64,000 nucleotides of DNA. It comes from Liopterus haemorrhoidalis. Lineage: Eukaryota > Arthropoda > Insecta > Coleoptera > Dytiscidae. This document shows, piece by piece, positions 1 through 10,015 of this stretch. Made by a program: the position numbers and the translations under genes. Each line of letters opens with the position of its first letter. The first letter of the stretch is position 1. The notes beneath the pieces are model-generated. The model was not told where the DNA came from. It did no database searches and saw only the letters and a list, made by a program, of their open reading frames with translations. Where the stretch lies: the NCBI GenBank assembly GCA_963971575.1, contig OZ020625.1, positions 13,741,646-13,805,645 on the forward strand, in the 5' to 3' direction.

Positions 1-55
1 TAAGATTAAGCGTTCGGTTATGTTAATCTACGTTCGGATAATCGACGCTCAACTG

Positions 56-426
56 CAGCGTTTCCCAACCTTTTATCATGGCGGACCGAGAATAGCGACC
101 AAGCAAAAAATTGCGGACCACCAAGTTTAGAAAGTAATGTGTATCGCAAAATTATTTAAAATACAAGTGATAGGCAAAAAAAAGGTTCTTCACCTCCAAG
201 GATGAGTAAAAAAAAGGGTCTTCACCTCCAAGTGATGAGCAAAACAAAAAGTCACCTCCAAAATATAAGTGATGGGCAACAAAAAAAAAAAAAGATCTTC
301 ACTTCAAAAATGTTAGTCATGAGCAAAAAAAATACTCCCCTCCAAACTCCAGACCGAGAGATTTGATAACAAAATCTCGCAAACCGGCAAAAAAAAATCT
401 CGCGGACCGGCGGTTGGGGAACACTG
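56..426. mobile_element. Non-autonomous hAT (Buster-type) MITE, copy 1
   Basis: The element has 15-bp inverted ends: CAGCGTTTCCCAACC at 56-70 and GGTTGGGGAACACTG at 412-426, with two mismatches when inverted. It is flanked by 8-bp duplications CTCAACTG (48-55) and CTCTACTG (427-434), which differ at one base and fit the nnnTAnnn target of Buster-type hATs. It has no coding capacity. The interior (about 170-330) holds four imperfect copies of a roughly 45-bp unit with an A-rich run followed by TTCACCTCCAA. The same family, in the opposite orientation, is at 34260-34850. Confidence 0.82.
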
Positions 427-502
427 CTCTACTGTATTGCAATGAGGCTTTAGTCTAGTTTATAATGATCCATAACGTAAACGCGTTGTATATAGTATGA
501 AC

Positions 503-1374
503 TAGGGATTGTAAATTTACCGACTTTTTCATTTACCGGTAATTCGGTAAATGAAAATTAAATTACCGGTTTTTTTTCCTGAAAAATAAAATTAAGCTGA
601 TGAAAATATAAGTCATTTTGATTTCCATTTCATATTTTTTATTTCAAAGATATAAAATATAAAAAATATAAAACTAAAGTGTTGTTCTAAAGCTAAACAA
701 ACTATAATAACTTTTAGAAACAGAATTAAAATAATACAGAAAAATAAAAATACAACAATAATAATATATAGTACCTATTACCTAAGACCATTTTATTGAT
801 TACCATTTTTAAAAAAAAAACTTCTCAAGAAACTTAAATTATTTAAAGTCTTATCTCCTATTTTATTTAATTATTTTAAACAGTTGTTAGAAGTAAAAGA
901 TTTATTTAAGGTTCAAATTTTAATGTTATTTTACAATAATATTGCATTAGTTTAGTGTCCTGTCATAATGTGGTGTATTCAAAATTGCTATTAATTTAAA
1001 AAATACGTGAAATATTTACATATTCTTATTTTTAAATATTAAAAAAGAAGAAGATATTTACATACTCTTTAAGAAAAAGGTTGATTGTAACGATTTTAAA
1101 CTTTTAAAAATCACAAAAAACTGCAGCGTGCAGACTGCAGAGCACAAATCACATACATATGCTAACTGGCGGTTTCTGTACGATTTACAGCGACTCTCAA
1201 ACCCAAAATAGTTTAATTTAAAAGTAAACAAAAAATATCTCCCATAATTAGGTATATTGTTACTTACACTTACCTGTTTTTACTACCGGTAAATTTTTGT
1301 AATTTACCGGTAAATTTACCGAACGTTTTTTTGTCAATTTACCGGTTAACCGGTAAACCGGTATACAATCCCTA
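503..1374. mobile_element. Non-autonomous hAT element with TAGGGATTGTA ends
   Basis: Perfect 8-bp target duplications GTATGAAC lie at 495-502 and 1375-1382. Between them the element begins TAGGGATTGTA and ends TACAATCCCTA, an exact 11-bp inverted repeat. Both subterminal regions are rich in the palindromic core ACCGGTAAATTTACCGGT (for example 530-570 and 1285-1350), a likely multi-copy transposase binding site by analogy with other hATs. The AT-rich interior has no open reading frame that resembles a transposase. The TIR and duplication length identify the hAT superfamily; the family within it is not resolved. Confidence 0.88.
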
Positions 1375-1382
1375 GTATGAAC

Positions 1383-2056
1383 ATGTTTATAATAAACCGA
1401 AAAATTATTCCATTCATACATCTTTATACTTACGTCATGCCCTTGTGCTATGGATCTTTTATAAATGAGGCTCTATAGTTGAATGCAACCAAAAATGTAT
1501 TACATTCTTCTTTTATGGACTTAGGTTCACAAACAGGCGCATATTGCCATAGTTGCTGAACGCAAAAAAAAAATAACTAACTTATGTTTACAGTCTTTTG
1601 TTATTTCACATTTTGTATGCCGTTTCATGTGGTTTTCATTTTGTCCTTTTAATTTTTTTGTAATATGAGATTTTTCATGTCGTGAGTAATTTTCTTCTCT
1701 CAGCGTGCGATTGCAAGTCGCTTATTGAAATTGAAGTTCGTCTTTTTTCGAAACTGAACATCAGGACAGACGTACACTCAAGAATTTTTCTTGTGAAGGA
1801 TATTTTTAAAATGATAGGATTCGGAATATTACTTTGCACCAAGTATGGCTAAAAGCACTGTCTTTTCCAAAATACAATTGATGACTAAAAAAAGAAAAAG
1901 CTTCTCAGCTCTAGAATTCAAATATATTCTTTGAAAACACTAAAACGTCTTGTTTTTTTAACTCTTGGTGGGGGGCGGCATAAGTCCGTGAACCCCTCCC
2001 CCAGGTGCGGTTTTATTAGGATATGCATCTTCTTAATCTAACGTTGCTTGTGACAT
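1383..2056. other. Unannotated AT-rich spacer
   Basis: I see no gene, RNA or element boundary here. The stretch is AT-rich with short poly-A and poly-T runs and ends at the TAA-repeat tail of the next LINE. Confidence 0.5.
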
Positions 2057-2057
2057 G

Positions 2058-2997
2058 TAATAATAATAATAATATTTATTCGTGTTATATACAATACATA
2101 ATGTTTACACATGTCGAAAGAATAAAAAATACAGGATTACAATAAACACATTAAAAGTCATAAAGAGTCCTAATAGTAAAATATAGTTACATTCATATTA
2201 TTAAAAGTCTACATCATAGAAACAAATAAAAGTAAACCTTATAAAAATAAAAATTAATATAAAACTTATAAAAATAAAAATTAAGATAAAATTTAAGATA
2301 AAAATTAAGATGCGCTACAAGTCAATATTAAAAAATTCTTTTATGCTATAAAGGCAATTTTTTGACAAAATCTCTTTTACCTGTTTTTAGGTCTTAGATC
2401 TCTCATTTGAATGGAAAGATGGTTGTAAAAGAGAGTTGCCAAATACAAACCATTCATCGATTTAGTTAACCTGATCTTAGGGCGCCGTAGGTTTAATTTA
2501 GCCCTCGTGTTATGCGAATGTGTACTCGAGTTGGTGGGGTACCTGGCAGGGTTTTCTTTTACAAATAACAGGCACTTGTAAATGAACATGCTGTACACTG
2601 TCATTATTTTGTTTTTTACAAATAATTCCTTACAGTGAGTCCTATATGGAACATTATTAATGTGTCGAATTGCACATTTTTGTAGTATAAAAATTCGAAT
2701 TAAAGTACTGCTAACGCCCCATAGCAGTATCCCATATTCCATCCTTGACTGAAAGACGGCAAAATAGAACGTTCTTAATACCTCTGGTGATACGGAGAGC
2801 TTCAGTCGGCAAAGAGCATAGTTCACACTCTTTAACGACGTTGCCAATTTGTCTATCTGATAATTCCAATTGAGCTGCCCGTCAATGTAAAGACCCAAAA
2901 ATTTTACTGGTTCACCGTATTGTATCGATTGGTTAGTTAATCGATTTAAACTGAAAAGTTTTTGGGTTTTATTGTAATGTTCACATGTATTTTTTTA
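2058..2997 (-). mobile_element. 5'-truncated non-LTR retrotransposon (CR1/Jockey-like), TAA tail
   Basis: The minus-strand 3' end is a (TAA)n microsatellite at 2058-2073. Upstream lies the C-terminal end of a reverse transcriptase ORF that runs into NKTQKLFS and KFLGLYIDG-type thumb motifs at about 2890-2985. Similarity stops abruptly near 2997, consistent with 5' truncation during target-primed reverse transcription. The LINE tail at 28734-29475 has the same kind of TAA tail and related C-terminal residues, so the two are probably one family or close relatives. Confidence 0.75.
2377..2898 (-). pseudogene. C-terminal fragment of LINE ORF2 (reverse transcriptase thumb and tail)
   Basis: A 173-residue open frame matches the end of a CR1/Jockey-type ORF2. 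It starts with LGLYIDGQLNW, the conserved block after the RT palm, continues with the MEYGILLWG segment and the QKCAIRHI helix, and closes with a basic tail. Palm catalytic motifs and the endonuclease are absent, so the fragment cannot mobilise itself. The frame is open upstream to about 2985, so the first methionine is not a real start. In a functional copy this region would form the RT thumb and bind template RNA. Confidence 0.72.
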
Positions 2998-4138
2998 CTC
3001 TTCGCTAAGTGACTCAATCGCGGCTGTTTTTTCCTTTACGGTTTTCCACGCACGATTATGCAATACAGCCTGTAAGACGTCGTTGACAAAATGAAGCATG
3101 GCGTACGCCTTTTTGTGACATTTCGTAAGCAACATTTTGTCTTTCGGCTTACCGCGTCTTGCATGTTCATTCTTGCAACAAAAGTTTAATTTTTTTACCA
3201 TTTCTTGGATTAGAATATGCTAAATTAAAATAAAGATTTTCAATTATGACAATGTCATGTGTATTGTAACGTCAAAAGTTAAATTTTTTCAAAAAGTCTA
3301 GAGTTCTAGAGCATCTTGTTGCATCTTGGCGTTGTTGGTTACTATGTCACAAAGACATCTACAGACACTTTAAATTTGCTAACATAAAGGCCTAGAAATT
3401 GTTAATTTTCGTGGTTATATCTTTGTTTATAACAGTTTGTTATATCTTACGCTTATTGCTCTGAAGCTAGTCAACCATTTAAAATCTCGATTTTTATGTT
3501 ATGCGTTTAATTTGTTTTGCATATTTTCATGTGGTACAAAGCGATTCAACAATACGCTGCCATCTTGTACAGCTTATGGCTAGTTTGTTTATTTTAATAA
3601 TTACCGTGGTTCCGTGGTAAGACGGTTGATTGCAACACCACGAAATTCTCATCTCTTAATATATGCTGTCAGTTATGGGTCGACGTTATAAATATTCAAA
3701 ATAAGTACGTTTAAATAAGGATTAATTTATGTTGTAAAATCATTTTTGTCTCATGGCTTTTATATTTATATAGTGCCGGAGGCTTATAATTTGAATTTAC
3801 CTTATCTGCTCTTCTGTGTTGTCTTCAGGAACCTACAGCTCCATAGTTCCTGGCAATCATAGTCAGTTGCACAGTAGCAACTTGTAGTTAGAGTAATGGG
3901 AAGTGGAATCCATAGTTTGCGCCTTTTTGAGAAACAATGTAATGAGAAATATAAAATCTATGGATTTAGGTAAAGTTTCTGTAGAAGAATTAGAAAAACT
4001 GTTCCTAGAGTAATGGTAGCTGGAATCTATGGGCACTAGACTGGCCCACGGTTATAGAGGCAAATTTTCATATTTATTAATTTGTATGTCTCACCCATGC
4101 ACATTGTGATGCTTCATATAAAAACAAGTTTTGCAAAG
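2998..4138. other. Unannotated spacer with weak tRNA-like and repeat traces
   Basis: No convincing gene. A 68-residue minus-strand open frame (2995-3201) is lysine-rich and unrecognised. At about 3606-3690 the plus strand faintly resembles a tRNA body (a D-arm-like GTGGTAAGAC followed by an anticodon-like GATTGCAA). A stretch at about 3752-3830 recurs at 29503-29572, suggesting an old dispersed repeat. Confidence 0.35.
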
Positions 4139-4307
4139 TTTTTTTTTTTTTTTTTTTTTTTATTTTTTTTTATTTTATTTAAATTATAGTGCTTCAACTG
4201 TGGTGTCATTAGCACTTCTTAATTCTAATTACAGTATTTACATATTGAGTATTTCTATAGTATTTACATGATATATATGTATAAAATATGGTAACAAGTA
4301 TTTAAAT

Positions 4308-7300
4308 TTAGATTTGCTGGTACAGGTTAATGTCTTTAAGATAGTTTAATGTGTTTGTGATAGTTGTGATGTTGTTTTGGAGAGCAGTTTTAATATCGTT
4401 AGGTATATTGTGTTTTATTCTTTCTTGTCTGTATTTGATGCATTGGGTGATGAGATGTTCAACAGTTATTTGAGTGTGGCATGTATCACATGTTGGAGCG
4501 GTTTCTTTATCAAATAAATGTTTGTGTGTGTAGATGGTGTGTCCTATACGTGCCCTCGTTATGACAATCTGGTCCCGTCTTGCACCGATTGTTGGCCATT
4601 TTCCAATGTCTGGTTTCGTGATTTTTAATTTGTTTCCAGTAGTTTTCTCCCATATGTTGCTCCAATAGTTTCTGATTTTCTGTTTTACTATGGTTTTGAA
4701 GTCATCTGCTGCGATGGTGGTCTCGGTGATGGGAAGTTGCAGAGCTGATTTCGCCGCTTCATCAGCTTTCTCGTTGCCGGTTATGTCTTTGTGGGACGGT
4801 ATCCAGACAATTTGAACCTTGGTTTTCTTCTCGATGGCTTTGTGCAGGTTTTCTTGGGTTTTCTGAATTAATGGATTCCTTCTGTATTGTTTTTTGAGGT
4901 CTTGTATTGCACTGAGGGAGTCGGTGCAAATGACTATTTGTTTACCTTCTCTAGCCTCTTCCTTCGCTATGTCAGATGCCTTCCATAAACCATAAATTTC
5001 TGCGGTGTAGATCGTTGCCATATTCGGCAGATGGTATTTGTGGCTGTTTTTGTCCACAATGATAGCTGCGCCGGTGCCATTTTCACTTTTGGAACCATCA
5101 GTGAAAATTTTTACTGCATCTTTATAATTGTCGCATATCTCCAGGAAAGCTTTCTGGTATAGTTCGGAACAAGTATCGTTTTTTGTATATCGGGTAAGGT
5201 CTGTGTTGAATTGTGGCGGGATAATTTGCCAGGGAGGAATTTCATATTGGTAGTTTGGTGTGATATCTGGGTACTTTAGGTTTAATTTTTTTAATGTTTC
5301 GGTAATATTTTTTTGTAGAGGAGTTATGCTAAGAGGGATTTGGTAGTTTTCTGTTGTTTGGAAATAGACATGGAATGCTGGGTTGTTCGTATTTCGGGTT
5401 AGATTAGTTATGTAATTTAGAGTAATTTGGGTTCTTCGGAGGGTTAGTGGTGGTATTCCACTTTCAATCTGGAGGCTATCTGTTGGGCTAGTTCTCAGTG
5501 CTCCTGTTGCAATTCTGATTGCAGCATTTTGTATCACCTCTAATTTGTTTAAATGTGTTTTTTTTTGCAGTTGAATAGGCTATGCATCCATAGTCTAGTT
5601 TCGATCTGATTAGGGTCGTATATAGATATAGTAATATGTCCGACTGTGCTCCCCATTTGTTGTATGCTAATATTTTTAATATATTTAAGCGCTGTGTGCA
5701 TTCTTTTTTCAAGCTCTCTATGTGTGGCATCCATGTTAGTTTTTTATCAAATGTTATTCCCAGAAATTTTACGTTATCTACAAATTTTATTTTTATATTA
5801 TTTATTTTTATATTGTAATTTAAGTACGGTATCTGTTTTCTGGTGAAGTGTACACCCTTAGTTTTTTCAGGTGAAAATTTAAAACCGGTAGTTTCTGTCC
5901 AAAGCTCTAAGTTATTTATTGTCTCCTGAAGCAAGCTTTCCAATTTTGTTAGGTTTTTATGTTTGTAGTAGATAACAAGGTCGTCGGCAAATAGTAGAAT
6001 TTTTATTTGTTTTGGGATATGCTTTATGATAGTATTTATGGCGATCAGAAATAGAGTGACACTGATGATTTCTCCTTGTGGGATTCCATTTTCTTGGATG
6101 TGTTGTTTTGATAGGCAGCCATTAGTTTTCACTCTGAAGAGTCTATTTTGCAGGAAATTGTTTGTGTATTGTAATATGTTGCCGTCAAGTCCGTATTGTG
6201 TCATCGTCTTTATTATATGATGTCTCCAGGTTGTGTCATAAGCTTTGCAGATGTCGAAGAATATCGCTATTAGATGCTGTTTATTGTTTCTGGCGTAATT
6301 TATGTCCGTTTCTAATAGGGATATGAGGTCCATGGTTGATCTGCCTTTTCTAAAGCCACATTGGGAATTACTTAGTATGTTATTTGTCTCTAGATACCAT
6401 AGTAGTCTGTTGTTTATTATTTTTTGGAGAATTTTGCTCATGCAATTGGAGAGTGAGATTGGGCGGTAGTTTTCTGGGTTAGTTTTTGGTTTGTCTGGTT
6501 TTAAAATCGGTATTATGTTAACTTCTCGCCATCTTTGTGGATATGTGTTTTTAGTCCATATCTGATTGTAGATTTTGAGCAAATATTCTAAGGCACTTTG
6601 AGGTAGGTGCTTGATAATTTCGTAAGTAATTGCGTCTGGGCCTGGACTGCTTTTATTTTTGAGCGTCTGGTGTATATGCAGTAGTTCTGTCATGTTTATC
6701 GGGTCGTTAATTGGGTTGTTGTCTTCCTGTATTTGGATGCCTTGTCTTTCTGATTTTTCTTTGGTAAGCTTGAAGTTGTTTGAGTAGTGGTTGTTGCTTG
6801 AATTATACTTAAATTGTTCAGCAAAAGTTTCCGATATTTTTTGGGGTGCTGTGATTATATTGTTATTTTTTATAAGTATGGAGGTCTGGAATGCTTTTTT
6901 ATTTCCATTTATTTTTCTGATTTTATTCCATACTTCAGAGGTTGGTGTACTTTTTGTTAGCGTCGATACATAATTTATCCAGGATTTTTTCTTACTTTCT
7001 AGGATCGTTCTTCTTGCTATCGCTTTTGATTTTTTAAATTCTATGAAATTTTCAAGGGTGTTATGTTTTTTGTATTTATTTAGATGTTTTTTGTGAAGTT
7101 TATCGGCTTTCTGGCAATCTGCATTCCACCACGGTACACTTTTTCTGGTATGTGTTGTATTTTGGACACCTATTGCTTCTTTTGCTGCTTGTTGTATCAG
7201 TCCTATAAGGTAGTCTACATGTTGGTCAATGTCGTCTGTGTCTGGTACAATCAGGTTTCCCTCTATTATGTCGGCGAAAAGTTTCCAGTTGGCTATTTTA

Positions 7301-7989
7301 GTGTTCCATTTTAAATTTGGTGAGGATGGATGAGCTGTGTTAGGAAAGGATATTTTTATCGGGAAGTGGCCGCTACCGTAGGTATGGGAAATGACATCCC
7401 AGGTTATACTAGGGGCTAGTTTGGTATCAGCAAAGGACAGATCTATGGCTGAGAAACTTCCTGTTCTTGTACAAATATGTGTTTCCGTACCATCATTAAT
7501 GAGAACCAAGTTGTTATTGTTGTCTAATATTTTTTCTATCATTTTTCCACGGCTGTCGTTCGATTTAGAGCCCCATATTGTGTTGTGACTGTTAAAGTCA
7601 CCGACCAGTAGATAGGGTGAAGGTAATTGCGTTATCAGATCTTCCATTGTTTTTTCTTGTATAGTTTGATTTGGCGGAAGGTACACGTTGCAGATTGTGA
7701 TTTTTTTAGGGATGTAAGTTATGATCGCTATTGCTTCAAGTTCAGTTTGTAAATTTAGTATTTCAGCATGCCTGTCATTTTCCACTAATATGGCAACACC
7801 ACCACTGGCGTTGTTGTGGTTGGTTCTGTCTTTTCTGAACGTTGAATATCCGGAAAAACTCGTGGTGTGGTGTGCATGAAGTCGGGTTTCCTGAATGCAT
7901 ATGTATTTTGGATTAATGTCTTGTACAAGTTTTTGGAGTTCGCCTTTGTGTGCGTTAAGTCCGTTGCAGTTCCACTGAATCAGATCCAT
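4308..7989 (-). pseudogene. I-clade ORF2: endonuclease, reverse transcriptase, RNase H (one frameshift)
   Basis: The encoded polyprotein nicks target DNA, reverse-transcribes the element RNA and degrades the RNA strand. The first frame (5488-7989) holds the exonuclease-endonuclease-phosphatase domain (about residues 1-215; QET at 33-35, GDFN at 130-133) and the RT, with the first palm Asp in FFD at 579 and FADD at 667-670. The usual C-terminal SDH of the endonuclease reads SGH at 206-208, probably inactivating. The second frame (4308-5557) holds an RNase H domain with D147, E180, D206 and D259 (its own numbering) and a Cys-rich C-terminus, CDTCH followed by EHLITQC. The frames join at a run of nine T (5558-5566); one base fewer restores continuity. 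ATG at 7989 is chosen because EN homology starts immediately. Confidence 0.88.
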
Positions 7990-9428
7990 GCTGGTGATGT
8001 AGTTTTATTATTTAAGTTGTCGGTGTCGTCTTGATGTTCTATGTCTTGGCGTTCTGAGTTTTGTTGGTCTGTGTCCTGTCGTCCTGAGTATTGTTGTTCT
8101 GCGTCTTGTCGTTCTGAGTCTTGTTGTTCTGCGTCTTGTCGTTCTATTTGTTGTTTGAGTTTATTTGTTATTCTTGTCATTTTACTTTTCATAGTTCTTG
8201 TACAGTTTTGTTTAAGTTCGTCTATCATATCTATCAATCTATGAGGTTCATTTGTGTAGTCTTTTGAAACAGTTAGAGGGTCGGGGACGCCTTGCGAGTT
8301 TTCATAGAAATCCGACAGTTCTTCATAGGTTAGTACGAAATGATCGGGGTTGTCGTTTATTTGTTGTTTCAGCTGTTTGTCGAAGGTTCCTGTTGGAACT
8401 CTGTATTTAGGGCTCAAAGACCTGGCTTTCTTCAGTTGCCTCGATTTTCTGAGATTTGTTCCTTTAGGTCTGTTTTTTGTTTCCAAGTCTTGGTCGCTCA
8501 AATCTGAAAGCGATGTCTGGTTTAAGGGCCTTTTATTCGAATCTTGGGATTGGTTATTTGTTCCTGATGTTGAGGGTTTCGTGCTGCTTGTTTGGAGAGA
8601 GATCGGTGTTTGTGTTTGTGAAGTTGGTTGATTGATATTAATTTGTGGTGTTGCGTTTACCTTTGCAACAATCTCTAAACTATTTGTTGGTCCGTTTGAG
8701 ATCTCTTTCTGCTGTTCCACGTTTTGGGTGGTTTGATTTTGTGGTTGTTTGTTGAGGCTGGCTTCTTCTTTATTCTGTGTTGTGGTTTGGATTGGCATGT
8801 GACAATGGGTTAATGTATGGCCATGTTTCTTGCAACGGGCGCAGGTTGGAATGTCTTCATTTAGAAAAATTTTATATTCTGTATCTTCAAACTGGATAAG
8901 GATTGATTCGGGAATTGCAGTTTCGTCAGGTTGTATGTAGACCTGTCTTCTAAAACTGAGAATATGTTCTAGTTCTGGTTCTCGAAGTCCTGCTCGTAGG
9001 AAGTTTATAGGAGATACTGTTTTTATGTCTAGTTTTTGCAGTTCATATTCTAAGGTTTTGTGGGGGATTGAGGGGCATACATTGGATAGAATGAGCCTCT
9101 TTGCTGGGTTGACTAGTCTTCTAATCTCGAAGTTATTGTCTCCAATTCTGATGTGGCGATGGTTTGTGATTATTTGGTTTACTTCTTTTTCGGAATTTAG
9201 ATAAATGCAGATTCTGTTTCTGGATAATCTGGATGCGAAGGTGATATTTTTTGGTTCTGTTAATTTTGTTAGGGTGTTGATGTAAGTTTTTAGTGGTATT
9301 TGTTCGATTCCATTGATTATTATGGCTTGTTTTTTTGTAGGGAAATTTGTTGCAGTAACTTTGCTGGCAAAAGTTTGGGAGTCATTATTTAAATTTGGCG
9401 GTTTTGGTGGTTTTTCTTTTTCTTCCAT
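7980..9428 (-). CDS. I-clade ORF1 (gag-like RNA-binding protein with CCHC zinc knuckle)
   Basis: This is the nucleic-acid-binding ORF1 product that packages element RNA. The open frame extends upstream to 9566, but I prefer the ATG at 9428 (MEEKEKPPKPP) because residues before it are translated 5'-leader repeats. Counting from 9566, a CCHC knuckle lies at residues 242-255 (CARC, then H, then C), preceded by an RRM-like region (about 80-240). The C-terminal third is Gln/Ser/Thr-rich, followed by a basic patch and a low-complexity repeat of Gln, Asp and Glu near the stop. It is intact over its length and overlaps the ORF2 start by 10 nt, implying re-initiation or coupled translation. Confidence 0.8.
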   Translation of the reverse strand: MEEKEKPPKPPNLNNDSQTFASKVTATNFPTKKQAIIINGIEQIPLKTYINTLTKLTEPKNITFASRLSRNRICIYLNSEKEVNQIITNHRHIRIGDNNFEIRRLVNPAKRLILSNVCPSIPHKTLEYELQKLDIKTVSPINFLRAGLREPELEHILSFRRQVYIQPDETAIPESILIQFEDTEYKIFLNEDIPTCARCKKHGHTLTHCHMPIQTTTQNKEEASLNKQPQNQTTQNVEQQKEISNGPTNSLEIVAKVNATPQININQPTSQTQTPISLQTSSTKPSTSGTNNQSQDSNKRPLNQTSLSDLSDQDLETKNRPKGTNLRKSRQLKKARSLSPKYRVPTGTFDKQLKQQINDNPDHFVLTYEELSDFYENSQGVPDPLTVSKDYTNEPHRLIDMIDELKQNCTRTMKSKMTRITNKLKQQIERQDAEQQDSERQDAEQQYSGRQDTDQQNSERQDIEHQDDTDNLNNKTTSPAWI

Positions 9429-9556
9429 GGATGCCAGCACAGTGACGAAATTCGAAATTTCGCCGCTAGATGGCAGCACAGTAGAGTTCAAAAATGCACC
9501 ACTAGATGGCAGCACAGTGGTTAAGTTTAATATTTTGCTACCTGCTACTAGATGGC
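9426..9556 (-). repeat. Tandem leader repeats of the I-clade element
   Basis: On the minus strand the motif ACTGTGCTGCCATCTAG occurs about three times with spacing of roughly 40-50 bp, the last copy being altered and containing the ORF1 start codon (GGCATCCATGG). A truncated CATCTAG copy lies farther upstream at 9548-9554. Repeats of this kind in a LINE 5' end may carry internal promoter sites; that role is inferred. Confidence 0.65.
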
Positions 9557-9761
9557 CGTGTTTCACAACAGTTTACAGGTGGATCTCGAGTACGTGAAAA
9601 GTTAGGTTATGTACCTATGATATAGGTTAACATCTAAATTATTTATGAGGAGGTGCAGAATAAGGAAAAAAATTATTGAAAATCTGTGGCAGGAAAAGCT
9701 ATTCCTATCAATATAATAAGATGCAATATTTGAAAGTTTTTAAATACCTTTTTCTGAATAT

Positions 9762-9950
9762 TTGTTTTCGGTTTGCGACTTGCAACAGTATGCTGTGAAG
9801 TTCGAACGGAAGTTGCAAAGTTTGAGCTTCATTGAATGAGTTTTAGTTGTGCCACAAAGCTTACAAAATTTGTTGTTGTACAGTTTTTCCACACCACCCA
9901 TGAGGTCATCCATGAGGCCTATTCCACAATGTTTTTCAAGTAACTGACTT
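9762..9950 (-). other. Short Cys-rich open segment
   Basis: Translating the minus strand gives an open stretch of about 60 residues with the pattern CKLCG, then KLC, then YCC, reminiscent of a small zinc-binding domain. It lies downstream of the broken transposase-like gene (10016-11182) and could be its 3' exon or an unrelated relic. No start codon, splice site or known family could be assigned. Confidence 0.3.
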
Positions 9951-10015
9951 AGTTTTATTAATTAGTCATGCTTTTCTTCAATGCATATTTTGTTGTTTTT
10001 GGAAATATATACCTG

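Larger units (their letters stand above)
4139..9585 (-). mobile_element. Near full-length I-clade non-LTR retrotransposon
   Basis: The minus-strand element has a poly-A tail (poly-T on the plus strand from 4139), an ORF2 with endonuclease, reverse transcriptase and RNase H, an upstream ORF1 with a CCHC zinc knuckle, and a 5' leader with short tandem repeats (9426-9556). Apurinic-like endonuclease plus RT plus RNase H with a gag-like ORF1 is characteristic of the I clade. The two ORFs overlap by 10 nt through ATGGATCTGA. I could not find a target-site duplication, so the 5' boundary is approximate. The lesions seen are one frameshift and at least one lost endonuclease residue. Confidence 0.88.

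Noticed and set aside
5636..7588. Several 60-76 codon plus-strand frames
   Set aside because: All lie antisense to the I-clade ORF2 and show no independent motifs.
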